Shown here piece after piece: positions 1-11,290 of a stretch of 64,000 nucleotides of DNA. The position numbers and the translations under genes were made by a program. How positions within the stretch are numbered: the first letter of the stretch is position 1; each line of letters opens with the position of its first letter. Location: positions 30,978,413 through 31,042,412 of the forward strand of contig JAKSZT010053764.1 of assembly GCA_026826555.1 (NCBI GenBank), written 5' to 3'. This DNA is from Tolypeutes matacus. Lineage: Eukaryota > Chordata > Mammalia > Cingulata > Chlamyphoridae. A model generated the notes under the pieces. It had not been told where the DNA came from and made no database searches. It worked only from the letters and a program-made list of their open reading frames with translations.

Positions 1-666
1 CCTGAAGATGTGACTGAATTGCTGCAATCTCATGATAAAACTTGAACAGATTTTTACTTCCTATGGATGAGCAAAGAAAATGGTTTCTTGAGATGGAACT
101 TACTGCTGGTGAAGATATGAACATTGTTGAAATGACAACAAAAGGTTTAGAATATTACAGAAACTTAATTGATAAAACAGTGGCATGGTTTGAGAGGATT
201 GACTTCAATTTTCAGAGAAGTTCTGTTGTGGGTAAAATGCTATCAAAGAGCATTGTGTGCTACAGAGAAATCTTTTGTAAAAGGAAGAGTCAGTCAGTGT
301 GGCAAACTTCACTGTTGGCTTATTCAAGAAATTGCTACAGTCACCCCCGCCTTCAGCAACCACCACCCTGATGTATCAGCAGCCATCAACACTGAGGCAA
401 GATCCTCCGCTAGCAAAAAGATTATGACTTGTTGAAGGCTTAGATGATGGTTAGCATTTTTTCCAGCAATAAAGTATTTTTAAATGAAGCTATGTACATT
501 GTCTTTTTAGACATAATGCTATTGTACACTCAATAGACTACAGTATAGTGTAAACATAACTTTTTTAGACACTGGAAACCGAGAAATTTCTGTGGCTCCC
601 TTTATTATGACATTTACCTTATTGCGGTAGTCTGGAACAGAACCTGCAATCTCTGAGGTATGCCTG
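1..666 (+). mobile_element. Tigger1-type pogo/mariner DNA transposon, 3' part
   Basis: Reading frames at 42-371 and 169-435 keep pieces of the C-terminal part of a Tigger transposase ([40 protein letters not shown]). The conserved 3' end follows, with TTATTGCGGTAGTCTGGAAC near 620-640 and the terminal inverted repeat ending ctgaggtatgcctg at 653-666, then TA, the expected target dinucleotide. The 5' part is beyond the window edge. Stops and frameshifts break the gene, so it is a fossil. Confidence 0.88.
42..371 (+). pseudogene. Tigger transposase C-terminal remnant
   Basis: About 90 residues resemble the C-terminal tail of TIGD1/Tigger1 transposase, downstream of the DDE domain. The catalytic part is outside the window. 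Stops just upstream and a frame change near the end show decay. It lies in a VPS13A intron and is not a host gene exon. Confidence 0.8.
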
Positions 667-780
667 TATTGGCAAAACTTTTCCATCAACCCAAACAGAA
701 ACTCTGTACTAATTAAGTATTGAACTCCCAATTCCCTACCCTCATCCCGGTCCCTGGTAACCTGTATTATAGTTTCTCAC
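667..780 (-). mobile_element. L1 fragment, 3' region, antisense
   Basis: The run ccatcaacccaaacagaaactctgtactaattaag...ccctggtaacctgtatta is the complement of the segment before the L1 3' end. A related copy is at about 30085-30210. It abuts the Tigger end and stops about 35 bases before a VPS13A exon. Confidence 0.7.
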
Positions 781-810
781 TATGAATTAAAGCAAATTTT
801 CTTTTAATAG

Positions 811-868
811 AACAACTTGAAGAATGGCATTGTCAAAGAAAATATTGTTCCAGAAGGTTATGATTCAG
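811..868 (+). CDS. VPS13A: VPS13A exon (1st in window)
   Basis: A 58-base exon after acceptor ttttaatag and before donor gtgagt. It encodes NNLKNGIVKENIVPEGYDS plus one base of a split Val codon. It matches the human LKNGIVNENIVPEGYD segment just after the chorein_N region. It sits only about 35 bases downstream of an L1 fragment and about 225 bases before another. Confidence 0.93.
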
Positions 869-2159
869 GTGAGTATATGTCAAATAAAAAAATACACTTA
901 CAATAAGTCAGTATAAATTTTAAACTACCATTGCTAATATCACTGTGGTATTTCATATTAAAATTTCTCATATATAGTTAATATATTTTAAATGCATATG
1001 AAAAAGTAAAAATACATGTATTTTTCTACATAGTTCGTTGTGGGGGTAGACTTTGGCTATTTTTCAAAACCGTAGAAATGAAAAAATGTACAATATAATT
1101 TAGCCTTAATTCCCTGTTCTCTACCTTATCTCATCCACTAGAGTCTATAAATTTGCTTGTTCTAATTATTTCATACCAGTGAGATAAAAAATATTTTTCC
1201 TTTTTGTTTCCGGCTTATTTCACTCAACATGAAGTCTTCAAGGTTCATCCATGTTGTTGCATGTATCAGGAATTCATTCCTCTTTAAGGCTGAATAATAC
1301 TCCATTGTATGTATATATCACATTTTGTTTATCTGTTTGTTGGTTAATGGCCACTTGTATTGCTTCCATCTTTTGGCAGATGTGAATAATGCTAGTATGA
1401 ACTTTGGGTGTACAAATATCTGTTTGAGTCTCTGCTTTTAATTCTTTTGGGTCATATACTTAGTGGGATTGCGAGCTCATATGGTAATTCTGTACTTAAC
1501 TTTCTGAGGAACCACCAAACTGTCTTCCATGGTGACTGTACCATTTTACATTCCCATCAGCAATGTTTCTTTACATCCTCTCCAACATTTTTAATTTTCT
1601 GTTTTTTAAATAGTAGCCATTCTAGTGGGTGTGAAATGATAGCTCATTGTGGTTTAGATTTTCATTTCTCTAATTGCTAATGATGTCAAGTGTCTTTTCA
1701 TGTAGTTTTTGGCCATTTGTATATCTTCTTTGGAGTAATGTCTATTTAGGTCTTTGGCCCATTCTTTTCATTAGGTTGTTTGTCTTTTTGTTGTTTAGTT
1801 GAAGGATTTCTTAATATATTCTGGGTATTAAACCTCTTCGAGAATGTGGTTTCCCAATATTTTCTCCCATTTTGTCGGTTGTAGTTTTACTTTCATGATA
1901 AAGTTCTTGGAGGCACAAAAGTTTGTAATTTTGATGAGGTCTCATCCATTTTTTCTTTTGTTCTTTGTGCTTTGGGTATAAAGTCTGAGAAACCATTGCC
2001 TAACACAATTTCCTGAAGATGATTCTTCTAGGAGTTTGATAGTTCTAGCTCTTATATTAAGGTCTTTGATCCATTTTGAGTTGATTTTGTATATGGTGTG
2101 TGGTAGGGGTCCACCTTCATTCTTTTGTGAATGAAGACCCAGTTTCCCAGCACCAGTTC

Positions 2160-2351
2160 TTTTTTTTTTTTTTTTTAAAGATTTTATTTATTTATTCATT
2201 TATCCCCGCCCCCCCTGCTGCTTGTGCTCGCTGGGTCAGCCAACCACGCCGTGCGGGCGGGCCTGCCCCCACCAGGAGGCCCCGGGAACCGAACCCGGGG
2301 CCTCCCATATGGCAAACGGGAGCCCCACTGATTGAGCCACAGCCACTTCCC
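2160..2351 (-). mobile_element. tRNA-derived SINE (DAS-like, young group A1)
   Basis: On the minus strand the element begins gggaagtggctgtggctcaa, has the B-box GGTTCGGTTCC and ends in an A-tail (poly-T 2161-2176 on +). A cagttct(tt) flank is repeated on both sides. It inserted at the poly(T) edge of the older SINE to its right. Confidence 0.85.
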
Positions 2352-2630
2352 AGTTCTTTTCTTTAAAGATTTATTTACTTTTCTTTTTTCTTTAAAAAAA
2401 TTTTTTTTTGTTTACCTTCTCCCTCCTCCAGATGATTCTCTCATCTGTCTGCTCATTGTTTGCTCCCCTTCTCCAGGAGGCACTGGAAACCGAACCTCGG
2501 AGCTCCCACATGGGAGGCAAGTACCCTATGGCCTGAGCCACATCTGCTCCCTGTCGGCTCTGGCTCTCTGTTGGCTTGTGGCATCTGCTCATTTAGGCAT
2601 CTTCTTGTTATGGTGGTGTGGCGTCTAGCC
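2352..2630 (-). mobile_element. Older tRNA-derived SINE, antisense
   Basis: A tRNA-like module reads ggaggcactggaaaccgaacctcggagctcccacatgggaggcaa on +. The L1 target cagcaccagtt is present at about 2149-2159 and again at 2630-2640, so the older SINE inserted first and the young one landed in its tail. Confidence 0.78.
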
Positions 2631-2760
2631 AGCACCAGTTTTTGAAGAGACTATTATTTTCCAATTGGATGGTCTTTTCCCCCTTGTCAAAATTTATTTG
2701 GCCATAAATGTGAGGGTTGATTCTGAGCTCTCAATTTGATTCCATTTGTCCCTGGATTCA

Positions 2761-4180
2761 TTTCAATGGTTTTATCTTCCAGTTGATTCATCTTCTGCTG
2801 GTTCTAGTCTGCTGTTGAAACCCTCCTAAGAATTTTTCATTTCAGTTTTTGTGGTCTTTAACTCCAGTAGCTCTGTTTTGGTTCCTTTTTTTTTTTTTTT
2901 TTTAAAGATTTATTTCATTTATTTATTTCTCCCTACCCCCTCGTTGTTTGCACTTGTTGTGTCTGTTGTCTTGTTTCTTTAGGAGGCACCGGGAACTGAA
3001 CCCGGGACCTCCAATGTGGGAGGGAGTACCTAATCACTTGAGCCACCTCTGTTTCCTGCTGTTATGTCTCTCATTATGTTTTTCTTCTTGTATCTCTTGT
3101 TACTTCATCTTGTTGTGCCAGCTCGCTGTCTTGCTTGTTGTCTTTAGGAGGCACCGGGAGCCTCTGCTCCCAGCTTTGTTGTGTCTCTCATTATGTTTTT
3201 CTTCTTGTGTCTCTTGTTGCATCATCTGTTGTGTTGGCTTGCCACACTTGCCCATCATGCCAGCTCTCCGTCTTCTTTAGGAGGCACCGGGAACTGAACC
3301 ATGGACCTCCCATGTGGTAGGCGGAAGCTCAATCACTTAAGCCACCTCTGTGTCCCTCCTTTGTAAAATATCTATCTGTTTATTGAGATTTTCATATTTT
3401 TCATTCCTTGTTCTCCTGATAGGCTATAGTCCTTTCTCTGTATTTTCCTTCATCTCTTTGAGCATGTTGACAATCAGTTTTTTTAAGTCTTTGGTATGTG
3501 CACAGACTGGTCTTTGCTGATGGTTTCTGGATTTTTTATCCTCTTCCTTTGGATGGTCTATCATTTCCTATTTCTTTGTCTTGTAATATTTTGTTGCACA
3601 CTGTACAATATTTTAAAATGTTAACTCTGGATTTTATTATCTGAAATGTCTGTTTCTTGTGTTTGTAACCAGCTGATGATATGACAGATTTTCTTGAATG
3701 TCGGCCCTCCTATCAGAAAGTTCCACTCTAGGTGAATGCAAAGTGCAGGATCCTTCCTTTTTTTTTCTGGGCCTCTGTCTTGTCCTGAGCTTGTGCTTGC
3801 TAGTGGCCTTGTTTGAATGCCCCCTTTACTTCCCTGGAGACAGACCTTTTCTTAGGGACTTAAAGCAGGTAAGCGTTTGCCCCAGGCCTTCTACCTCTAT
3901 TGTTTTTTTTTTTTTTTCCCCCACTACTTCTGTTGTCTCAAGCTGCTTTTGCCTGGAGGGCAGATTCTGGGAGAGAAGGCTCATCGGGGAGGAGTTTGCA
4001 AATCAGTCTTTTTCAGATGGAACAAGGCTAGGGGACCCACAAAGGGAGTGCTGTCTGTTCCAAATTGCCCTGGAAAGGGTCTGAGAGAGCAGCCAGGAAG
4101 GGTGCCCGGAGCATCTTCTGTGGTTCCTCAAAGCTGTGCTTTCTTGACCTGCCAGCAAATACATTTTTGCTATCTCATTA
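2761..4180 (-). mobile_element. Old L1-like sequence around the composite SINE
   Basis: The segments at 2761-2885 and 3361-4180 have the style of antisense ancient L1 5'/UTR sequence (ctctttgagcatgttgacaa; cattttcagttttt). A long + strand open frame at 3698-4084 shows no recognisable protein and is treated as chance. Confidence 0.45.
2885..3360 (-). mobile_element. Composite SINE with three tRNA-like modules, antisense
   Basis: After a poly-T run (2887-2903) come three partial or full modules ending in the ggaggcaccggga signature, at about 2980-3055, 3150-3175 and 3280-3355. They are separated by near-repeated spacers (cattatgtttttcttcttgt at about 3071 and 3191). The middle module is truncated after the B-box region. 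It may be one composite element or a chain of insertions. Confidence 0.72.
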
Positions 4181-5013
4181 TAATAGAATTCTGTGGTTAA
4201 AATATTTTAAAAAGGAATTTTATTTTGGGGATATTTTAAATAGTATGCTTTCTCTGATTCTTACTGGCAGTGGGTTTGGTTCCTGGTGATTTGTCCCTAA
4301 TTTCACAGGGAATGGCTTTATAATGCTAGGGATCTTATGCCCTGATTTTAGATTAAAAATATTTTCAGGTCTCAAATGCTTGATTTTTTTTTTTCTTTTT
4401 TAACATGTATTCAATATGAAGTAATGTTCTGTTCTCTGGCTTTATGAACTTAAAAGTTTCAGGTATAATAAAGTGAATGATTTAATTTCCAAATATTCTG
4501 AGGATGCCAGGGAACCTACCTTAATAAGATTTTGGATAACTTTTTTGTTGCTTGTTTCATGTTCTTGGTGATCCCTAGAGTAGGTCCTGAGTAGCTATTA
4601 GCACTAACCACTAGATTTATTTATTTTTCCTACCACTTCAATGTGAGATCACAGGGCAAGATCTGTGAGCACTTATTTCTATTCAAATAGAATATTTTTG
4701 AATGTTTGTATATGTAAAAACTTAAAACAGGAGAAATACATCTTTATATAAATTAGTTTATAATTTAATAGTTGATCTCTGTGTAGATTTTGCTATTACT
4801 GGTCTTTCTATACATGGTGCTTGTTCTTCTTGGCACTAATTACAAAGGGTTGAGAGGCTTTTATCTTAGGTTATGGATTGAACCAGGCAGATAATCCTGG
4901 ATAAGCGCTCATCTTCTCTCCCCTCCTTTTGTGAGTTAAAAGGGAGAATGGATACAGAGAAACGTATCAGAAAATCAGAAATTATAAATATATAATGAAA
5001 ATCGAGGTTTAAA

Positions 5014-5053
<40 letters not shown>

Positions 5054-5414
5054 CATTTCTATTGTACATTTGTTCCCTACAACTGTACCTTTATTAAAAA
5101 TATTTTATGGGACTATATTGCTTTTTAGAAACTTTTCCTGCTTTTTAAGATATATTGTTTTGGAGGGAAGCTCAGTTAGCCTTTATTGTACTTTTGAATG
5201 GAAGACAACAAAGCATAGGTAGGAAAAAGATAAAAGAATCCTCACCATTAAGGGACTGACAATTCATCTGATCAAATTATGGCAGCGTGGACATCCAGGA
5301 ATTGTACAGAGGGTATAAGCAAAACGAAAATCAGTGTTTTCAACTTGATCCATCTAGTACTGTGAGATTCTTGAAATATAACTTAATTTTTTTCCAATTT
5401 TTATTATTTTTCAG
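4181..5414. other. Intron, mostly unique AT-rich sequence
   Basis: Nothing recognisable except a long T run at about 5018-5052, which may be the tail of an undetected antisense retroposon or plain simple repeat. The acceptor of the second exon ends it. Confidence 0.6.
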
Positions 5415-5542
5415 TGTTTCGGCCCATATCTGCTAGTGCCAAACTTCAGATGAACCATCGATCAGATTTTGACTTTTCTGCACCAAAAATAAACCTGGAT
5501 GTTGAGTTATATGAAATAGCCATTGAATTTAATAAACCACAG
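5415..5542 (+). CDS. VPS13A: VPS13A exon (2nd in window)
   Basis: A 128-base exon between ttttcag and gtgatt. It completes the split Val and encodes 42 residues ending EFNKPQ, with the VPS13A signature RSDFDFSAPKI. It forms part of the beta-rich groove of the rod. The donor gtgatt is a weak match to consensus, but the exon end agrees with the human protein. Confidence 0.96.
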
Positions 5543-5746
5543 GTGATTTTTTTAATGAAAATTTAAATTGTGAATAATAGTTTGACAAAAGCAGAACTAA
5601 GATTTTCAATGTATTTCAAAAATTCATAATGTTATATGGTAACATTCCCTACATAACTTGTAAAAATGTTAATATAGCCTTTATATTCAATAATTGAACA
5701 AAAAATTGTGAAACATTTAAGAACTTTTACTTTTTTCATTCCTTAG

Positions 5747-5853
5747 TATTTCAGTGTTATGGAGCTTCTTGAATCAATTGATATGATGAAGCAAAATCTT
5801 CCATATAGAAAATTCAAACCTGATGTACCTCTTCACTATCATGCCAGGAAATG
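5747..5853 (+). CDS. VPS13A: VPS13A exon (3rd in window)
   Basis: A 107-base exon after ccttag and before gtaaaa. It encodes MELLESIDMMKQNLPYRKF within 35 full codons and ends with the first two bases of a Trp codon. It is nearly identical to human chorein. Confidence 0.96.
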
Positions 5854-7795
5854 GTAAAATGTCATTTTTTTCTCTTTTTTTCTAAGATTTAAAAAATAAG
5901 GCACAAAAGTGAATTTCTTTCATTTTAAAATAGTTTTTAAAGATACTTGTATATGGTATGATGCATGCTATAGTTTGATTTGTGGCTAGAAACATGTATC
6001 TGCTTTTGCTTATAATGGTAATGAAAGAGACTTAAGGAATTCTTTGTAATGGATTTTCAACTTGAGATGCTACAATGCCATAGCTTTTGCTTACTATAAA
6101 GGGATCAGTATTTTTGTAATTGTTAAAAAAATAAATGATGTGCCAGTTTATTTCCTAGCAATGTTTTTTTCCCTATATTAGGCACAATAAATTCTTTTTT
6201 TCAAGTTAGGGGATATGAAGTACTATCTTTCCACCCCACCCCTCTACCCCCAGTTAAAAAATACTGTAATTCCAGACTTTAAACTATTTCCTAGTTTCTA
6301 GAAGCTGCGGTTTCTCTTTCAGGTGCCTAAGGTGTTATTTACTAATTAATGCTATAGTGGGACTTGTGAAAAGTTATAGATATATTTAACAAAATTGAGT
6401 GATTTTGCTTATTTTCTCTTAGGGAAGTGGTAAGATTAATAATTAATGGATCAATGCAAACAGGGTTAGAAAAAACCAAGAGCCCAGCTAATAAACCATT
6501 TTCATAGTCTCTATTGAAGGTTTCTGTAATTATAGTTACGTATGTTGCTAGAGTATAAGCAGTATCAGTTATATTTCATTCTGTTGGTTTATAGGTGTTA
6601 AATGTAGAGTTCTTGTTTTTTTTACTAGGTGGGCTTATGCTATAAATGGTGTTCTTGAAGTAAATGTTGGTCCTCGTTTACGGATGTGGTCATGGAAGCA
6701 TATTAGAGAACATAGGCAAAAAGTGAAGCAATATAAAGAATTGTATAAAAAAAAGTTAATGAGTAAGAAGCCAGCTGGTGAAATTCTCATGTCTTTGGAG
6801 GTTAGCATTTAAAAAAAAATTATAAAAATGTTTTATAATATATAAGTATTCCTTAGTCTTTAGTGACTAACATTCCTACTTATTTGCTGTAATTTTGACT
6901 AACCATTCTGTCTCTTTTACTTGGACTTTTTTGTACTCCTGTTTTACTTCAGTTAGACTTTCGCAGGTGAAATTCTCCTGTGAGCTTTTGAAATTTGAAA
7001 TTGTCCTCAGTCTGGTGGGATTTGGGTTCATGCAAGTAGTAGTTTGAAGCCTCATGTTATGAAGTCATTTTTAACCTCAAAAGTTTAAAATGTTTGCTAC
7101 ATTTATTCCAGACTTTTCTGCCTCAATTTCACAGCCTTACATTATCTGTCAGCACTTCATTTCCCCTATGTTACCACCTGACTATGCATTAATCACATAT
7201 GTATCCTGGCTTCTATATGTATCATTCTTATTCTTATGCCTTTGCTCATATATTCCATTTGCCATCCCTCCTCTCTGTCTATCCCAGTTCTGCTCATCTT
7301 TCAAGTCCCATCTCTTACATGAAATTGCCTGAATTTTCTGCCCATTCACAGTTCTTTTTTTTCCCCTCTCTTATTCTTGTGACATTTCTAGTCTTTACCA
7401 GCAGTTTAACATTTAATTGTCTGTCTTGAGTGTTCCCTAATTATTAATCTTGCCAAGTAAAGGGCCTTTTAGAATTATGGAATTACCTGGGAAGGGACTA
7501 TTTTACAAATGGGTAATGAACAGCTTAGAGAGACTTAAGTGGAGTTAGCCTCTTGAAATCAATATAACTGTTCTGAATCCAGGCCACTTTCCAATTAGGG
7601 ACTCCCTAAAGATTGAGTTTTACTTTTATTTTCAAAGTGAGGTATTTCCTGAAGACCATGGAATAGTAGGAATGCTTAGGTTTAGAGATTTTTTGAGATG
7701 TTTTCAGATTTCCTTATTTACTTTGGATCTTAACCCTAATCCTCCAAGTCTGCTGGATAATAAAACCGTGGGTTAAGTTGTTTTATATATATATA
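5854..7795. other. Introns around the 4th exon, no element recognised
   Basis: AT-rich intron on both sides of exon 6629-6800. The open frames at 7090-7332 and 7199-7429 have no recognisable protein. I see no RNA gene or repeat here. Confidence 0.5.
6629..6800 (+). CDS. VPS13A: VPS13A exon (4th in window)
   Basis: A 172-base exon after ttactag and before gttagc. It completes the split Trp and encodes WAYAINGVLEVNVGPRL and a basic stretch, KHIREHRQKVKQYKELYKKK. The basic helix-rich segment is conserved in VPS13 proteins. The donor gttagc is non-optimal but keeps the frame. Confidence 0.96.
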
Positions 7796-7809
7796 TATTT
7801 TTTTTTTTA

Positions 7810-8001
7810 ATAATTTTTTTTTTTTTTTTTTAAGATTTTATTTATTTATTCATTTATCCCCCGCTTTGCTGCTTGTGCTCGCCGGGTCAGCCAACCACGC
7901 CGTGCGGGCGGCCTGCCCCCACCAGGAGGCCCCGGGAACCGAACCCGGGGCCTCCCATATGGTAAACGGGAGCCCCACTGATTGAGCCACAGCCGCTTCC
8001 C
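7810..8001 (-). mobile_element. tRNA-derived SINE (young group A1)
   Basis: Poly-T and a TTTATTTATTCA tail, then the body and tRNA head ending gccacagccgcttccc at 8001. It shares the group A1 variants (gtcagCcaacc, gCCcccacc, cccCactg) with the copy at 2160-2351. Confidence 0.87.
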
Positions 8002-8584
8002 ATGTTTTCTATATATTTTTACATGGTCACGATTACTTCTTTGGGGGGAAAAGTGGCTTGAGCATGATACTCTTGAAAATAATCATGGGAATATATAGTT
8101 CTGGTAAAAGATTATCTCAGTTTATCTCAACAGCCATAACAATGTTGAAAAGCATAAAATTTAAAAACAAGTTTTATGTGTATCTAGGCCTACTTGGAAT
8201 ATCATAATGATGACCTATGAGCCTGTACTCATAATATGACAGATTTATAATTGTAGCTGAACATGGCACTTCATTTACCCTTGGCTTTAATTAAAAATGC
8301 AAATAAATGTAATTTAAAAAAATACATGTATGGTATTTTTAGTATGTGTTTATATATCTTGGAGAGTATATACAAAATTGTATGAGTTTTTTTTTTTTGT
8401 TCAAAAAGTTACTCTATCATTAATTTCCAAGATTATATATATGTAAGCATTGCTTCCCAGAATTTAACAGATAATATAGATGGATGTTCTGTTTTCTGCT
8501 TCCTATATTTCTTTTGTATAGCAATTTGATTGATTATATACTAAAGTTATGTGAAGTTAACACATTTTTAAAAAATATTTTCAG

Positions 8585-8647
8585 GAGTTGGAAAAGATCC
8601 TGGATGTATTTAATATAACTTTAGCAAGACAACAAGCAGAAGTTGAG
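8585..8647 (+). CDS. VPS13A: VPS13A exon (5th in window)
   Basis: A short 63-base exon (21 codons, phase 0 at both ends) after tttcag and before gtaatt, encoding LDVFNITLARQQAEVE. Because it is symmetrical, skipping it would keep the frame. Open reading continues past the donor for about 195 bases, but that extension has no similarity to chorein and is intron. Confidence 0.95.
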
Positions 8648-9050
8648 GTAATTCTGGATTATCTTTCATTTTGTAAAAATAAATTCCCATGCTGTATCCT
8701 AAAAGGGGTTCACATTTGTTTCTGTATGATAAGGAAATATGATTTATCATTTTGCCACATTGATTTAAATCAGACAGAAGTTTCTATGGGAAAAACATTC
8801 TTTCTAAATATTGAGCTTATCAAATATTCAGAGGTCATATGAAGGTGAAAAGCCAACTTTAGTGTGTATGTGATTATCAGCTCTTATAAAACAATGGGAG
8901 AACTATATGGTAATCGAAAAGTCTGTGTTTGGCTAAAGTTGTAATTACTGTGTTCTGCTGTCAGTGTTTATATTGTTTACATTTATTCACTCAACATACA
9001 GGATTTGGAAATATGCATTTGTCATTTATTTGAAACTTCGTTCATTTTAG

Positions 9051-9180
9051 GTAAAGAAAGCTGGATACAGGATTTACAAAGAAGGGGAAAAAGAAGCAGA
9101 AGATGATAAAGGATGGTTTAGCTGGATATGGAGTTGGTCGGAAACAAATACTGAAGAACAACCAGATGTGAAACCTGGAA
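9051..9180 (+). CDS. VPS13A: VPS13A exon (6th in window)
   Basis: A 130-base exon after cattttag and before gtatgt. It encodes VKKAGYRIYKEGEKEAEDD and the aromatic stretch GWFSWIWSWSE found in VPS13A, and ends on the first base of a Ser codon. Confidence 0.96.
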
Positions 9181-10084
9181 GTATGTCCATTTAGTTTTAT
9201 ACTAGTGTCCATGTAAATCATTAGATTTTGGTAGTGTTACTAATTACCTGGTGTGAAAATCAAGATTTGCAGAAAATTTTTTCTGAAATTAAAAGAAATA
9301 TATATTGTAAATTTATATACATACCTATATTGTTTATACTTATTATTATAAATAAATTACTATAATAAAATTGATAATGATATAATTTGATATAAAATGA
9401 AATTAATGAGATGTGAAACAAGTAATTAAATGAAATAAGCTTTTTTCATTTTATTAATCTTTAAAAAAGAGCTTTGTGCCCAAAAAGAATTTATTTGATG
9501 CATATAGCAAAATAATTGATAAAATAAAAATTCCAAAATGGTATAAAACATTGCCAATTTAAATTTTTGTTGAAATTGTTTCTTGAAAAGATTTTTGTTT
9601 CCTAGTCATCTAATATAGATATTATATAACCAAATGGTTAAGATCATAGCTTTGGAAGCTTCTAAAGACTTAAGATTGCATCCTGGATCTGTAACATTTT
9701 AGCAGTGTGGCCTTCGAAAGTTAAACCTCAGTTTATCATCTATAATATGGGGGGAAATTATGATACTAATATTACCTACTTTGTGTGCTACATATGTTGC
9801 CTAGGACAATGCCATTAAGTGCCTAATATACTTAGCAATTTCTTTAGCTATTACTTAATACAAACATTTAGAAATTTATATCACTAAGTTTATGTACTTG
9901 TTTATGTTTTTGGAAAATAACTTCTAAAATTGCAAGTGCCATTTTAACATTCAGCTATAATTTCTCAAAAGCATCGTAAAAAGAAAGTAAATTTTGAATT
10001 TTATTTATTAATGGCAGCTAAATTATGAGTTGGTTTTATTTTGTTATCAGTTGCAAACACAAAATATTTCTCTATGATTTGTAG

Positions 10085-10179
10085 GCCTTGAAGAAATTTT
10101 GACACCTGAAGAAAAAGCCAAGCTCTATGAAGCAATTGGCTATAGTGAAACAGCAGTTGATCCAACATTGCCAAAAACT
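10085..10179 (+). CDS. VPS13A: VPS13A exon (7th in window)
   Basis: A 95-base exon after tttgtag and before gtgaga, encoding LEEILTPEEKAKLYEAIGYS and then ETAVDPTLPKT. The LTPEEK..LYEAIGYSE motif is typical of the VPS13 N-terminal region. Confidence 0.96.
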
Positions 10180-10515
10180 GTGAGATGTTTTCTTGCCTTA
10201 CATCTGGGAGTTTAATGTTAGATATGCCTTTTTTAAGCCTTTCAGAAGAATTTCAGTAATATATTTATTACTGAGTTGAAACTGATTTGTTCAGTAATCT
10301 TTTTGTGGGTCTGTAAAATAATACATTTGCTTTCATTTTCAAGATGGAAATAAAAATTGCCCCCTACGTTTTGCTTTTATATGGTGATTCTTTAGTAGGT
10401 AAATGTCACTTTTAGAGTTTTTGTGTTTTTTGAAGTGATTGAACTATGTGAATAGGAATATTTGTTGGGTTTACATGTATATGTTTTTCATTTTATTCTT
10501 CTGAATATACTCTAG

Positions 10516-10658
10516 TATGAAGCCATGAAGTTTTTTGTTCACTTGAAAAGTATGTCCATTGTTCTAAGAGAAAATCACCAAAAACCTGAACTGTTAGATA
10601 TTGTAGTAGAAGAATTTAGCACTATGATTGTACAAAGACCTGGAGCACAAGCAATAAA
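10516..10658 (+). CDS. VPS13A: VPS13A exon (8th in window)
   Basis: A 143-base exon after actctag and before gtaagt, encoding MSIVLRENHQKPE and VQRPGAQAI and ending with two bases of a Lys codon. It is the last exon before the 22.6 kb repeat-filled intron. Confidence 0.96.
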
Positions 10659-10954
10659 GTAAGTATTGATTTTTTTGCTTTTATTATACGAAAAAAAAAA
10701 TTCAACTGTAAATTTGGAATTTAGGTCACAATCTTAGTCTTTTATGAAGAGTATTAGAGTTTAACAATAATCTTTTTTAGTTTTAGGAATTAGGTTTTTT
10801 TCCCAGTAATATATGAAGTTGTTAAAATAATGCATGTTCAATAGAGAGCTGCAAGCTGAGGAAGCAGAAGGACAGTTAAGAAAAATACAATGATTGTCAG
10901 CAATCACACCACACAGAAAGAAACACCTGTAACAATCTGGTTTGTCTTTATTTC

Positions 10955-11253
10955 ACTTCATTTATTTAAGTTTTATTGAAATATATTTACACACCATACA
11001 GTTCATGCATTAAAATGTACATTCATTCATTGGTTTTTAATATATTCACAAAATGTGCAACTAACACCATCTTACTTCCCAGGACAGTTTTGTCACCCCA
11101 AAAAGAAGCCCCATACACATGAGCAGTCACTCCCAATTTCCTTCTCTCTCTTTTCACTCAAAACCACTAATCTTTATCTTTCTAGACATTTCAAAAGAAT
11201 GAAATTATATAATATGTGATCTTTTGTGTCTGTCTTTTTTCACTTAGCATAAT

Positions 11254-11290
<37 letters not shown>

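Larger units (their letters stand above)
1095..2760 (-). mobile_element. L1 fragment (ORF2 3' half), antisense, with nested SINEs
   Basis: The + strand carries landmarks of antisense L1 ORF2: ttatttcactcaacatgaag, ctccattgtatgtatatatc, a gtgaataatgctag segment, tattttctcccattttgtcg and tccattttgagttgattttg. It resumes at 2630-2760 after two SINE insertions. It is an old copy with many stops. Confidence 0.88.
8002..10084. other. Introns around the 5th and 6th exons
   Basis: AT-rich intron sequence flanking exons 8585-8647 and 9051-9180. The part 9230-9560 is very AT-rich. No repeat or RNA gene was recognised. Confidence 0.5.

Noticed and set aside
3698..4084. Open frame of 128 codons on + taken as a possible gene
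   Set aside because: No start context, no recognisable domain, low-complexity FFFF and Leu runs, and it lies in old L1-like sequence inside an intron.
8588..8842. Open frame of 84 codons starting in exon 8585-8647
   Set aside because: Only its first 20 codons are chorein; the rest runs past the donor gtaatt into the intron.
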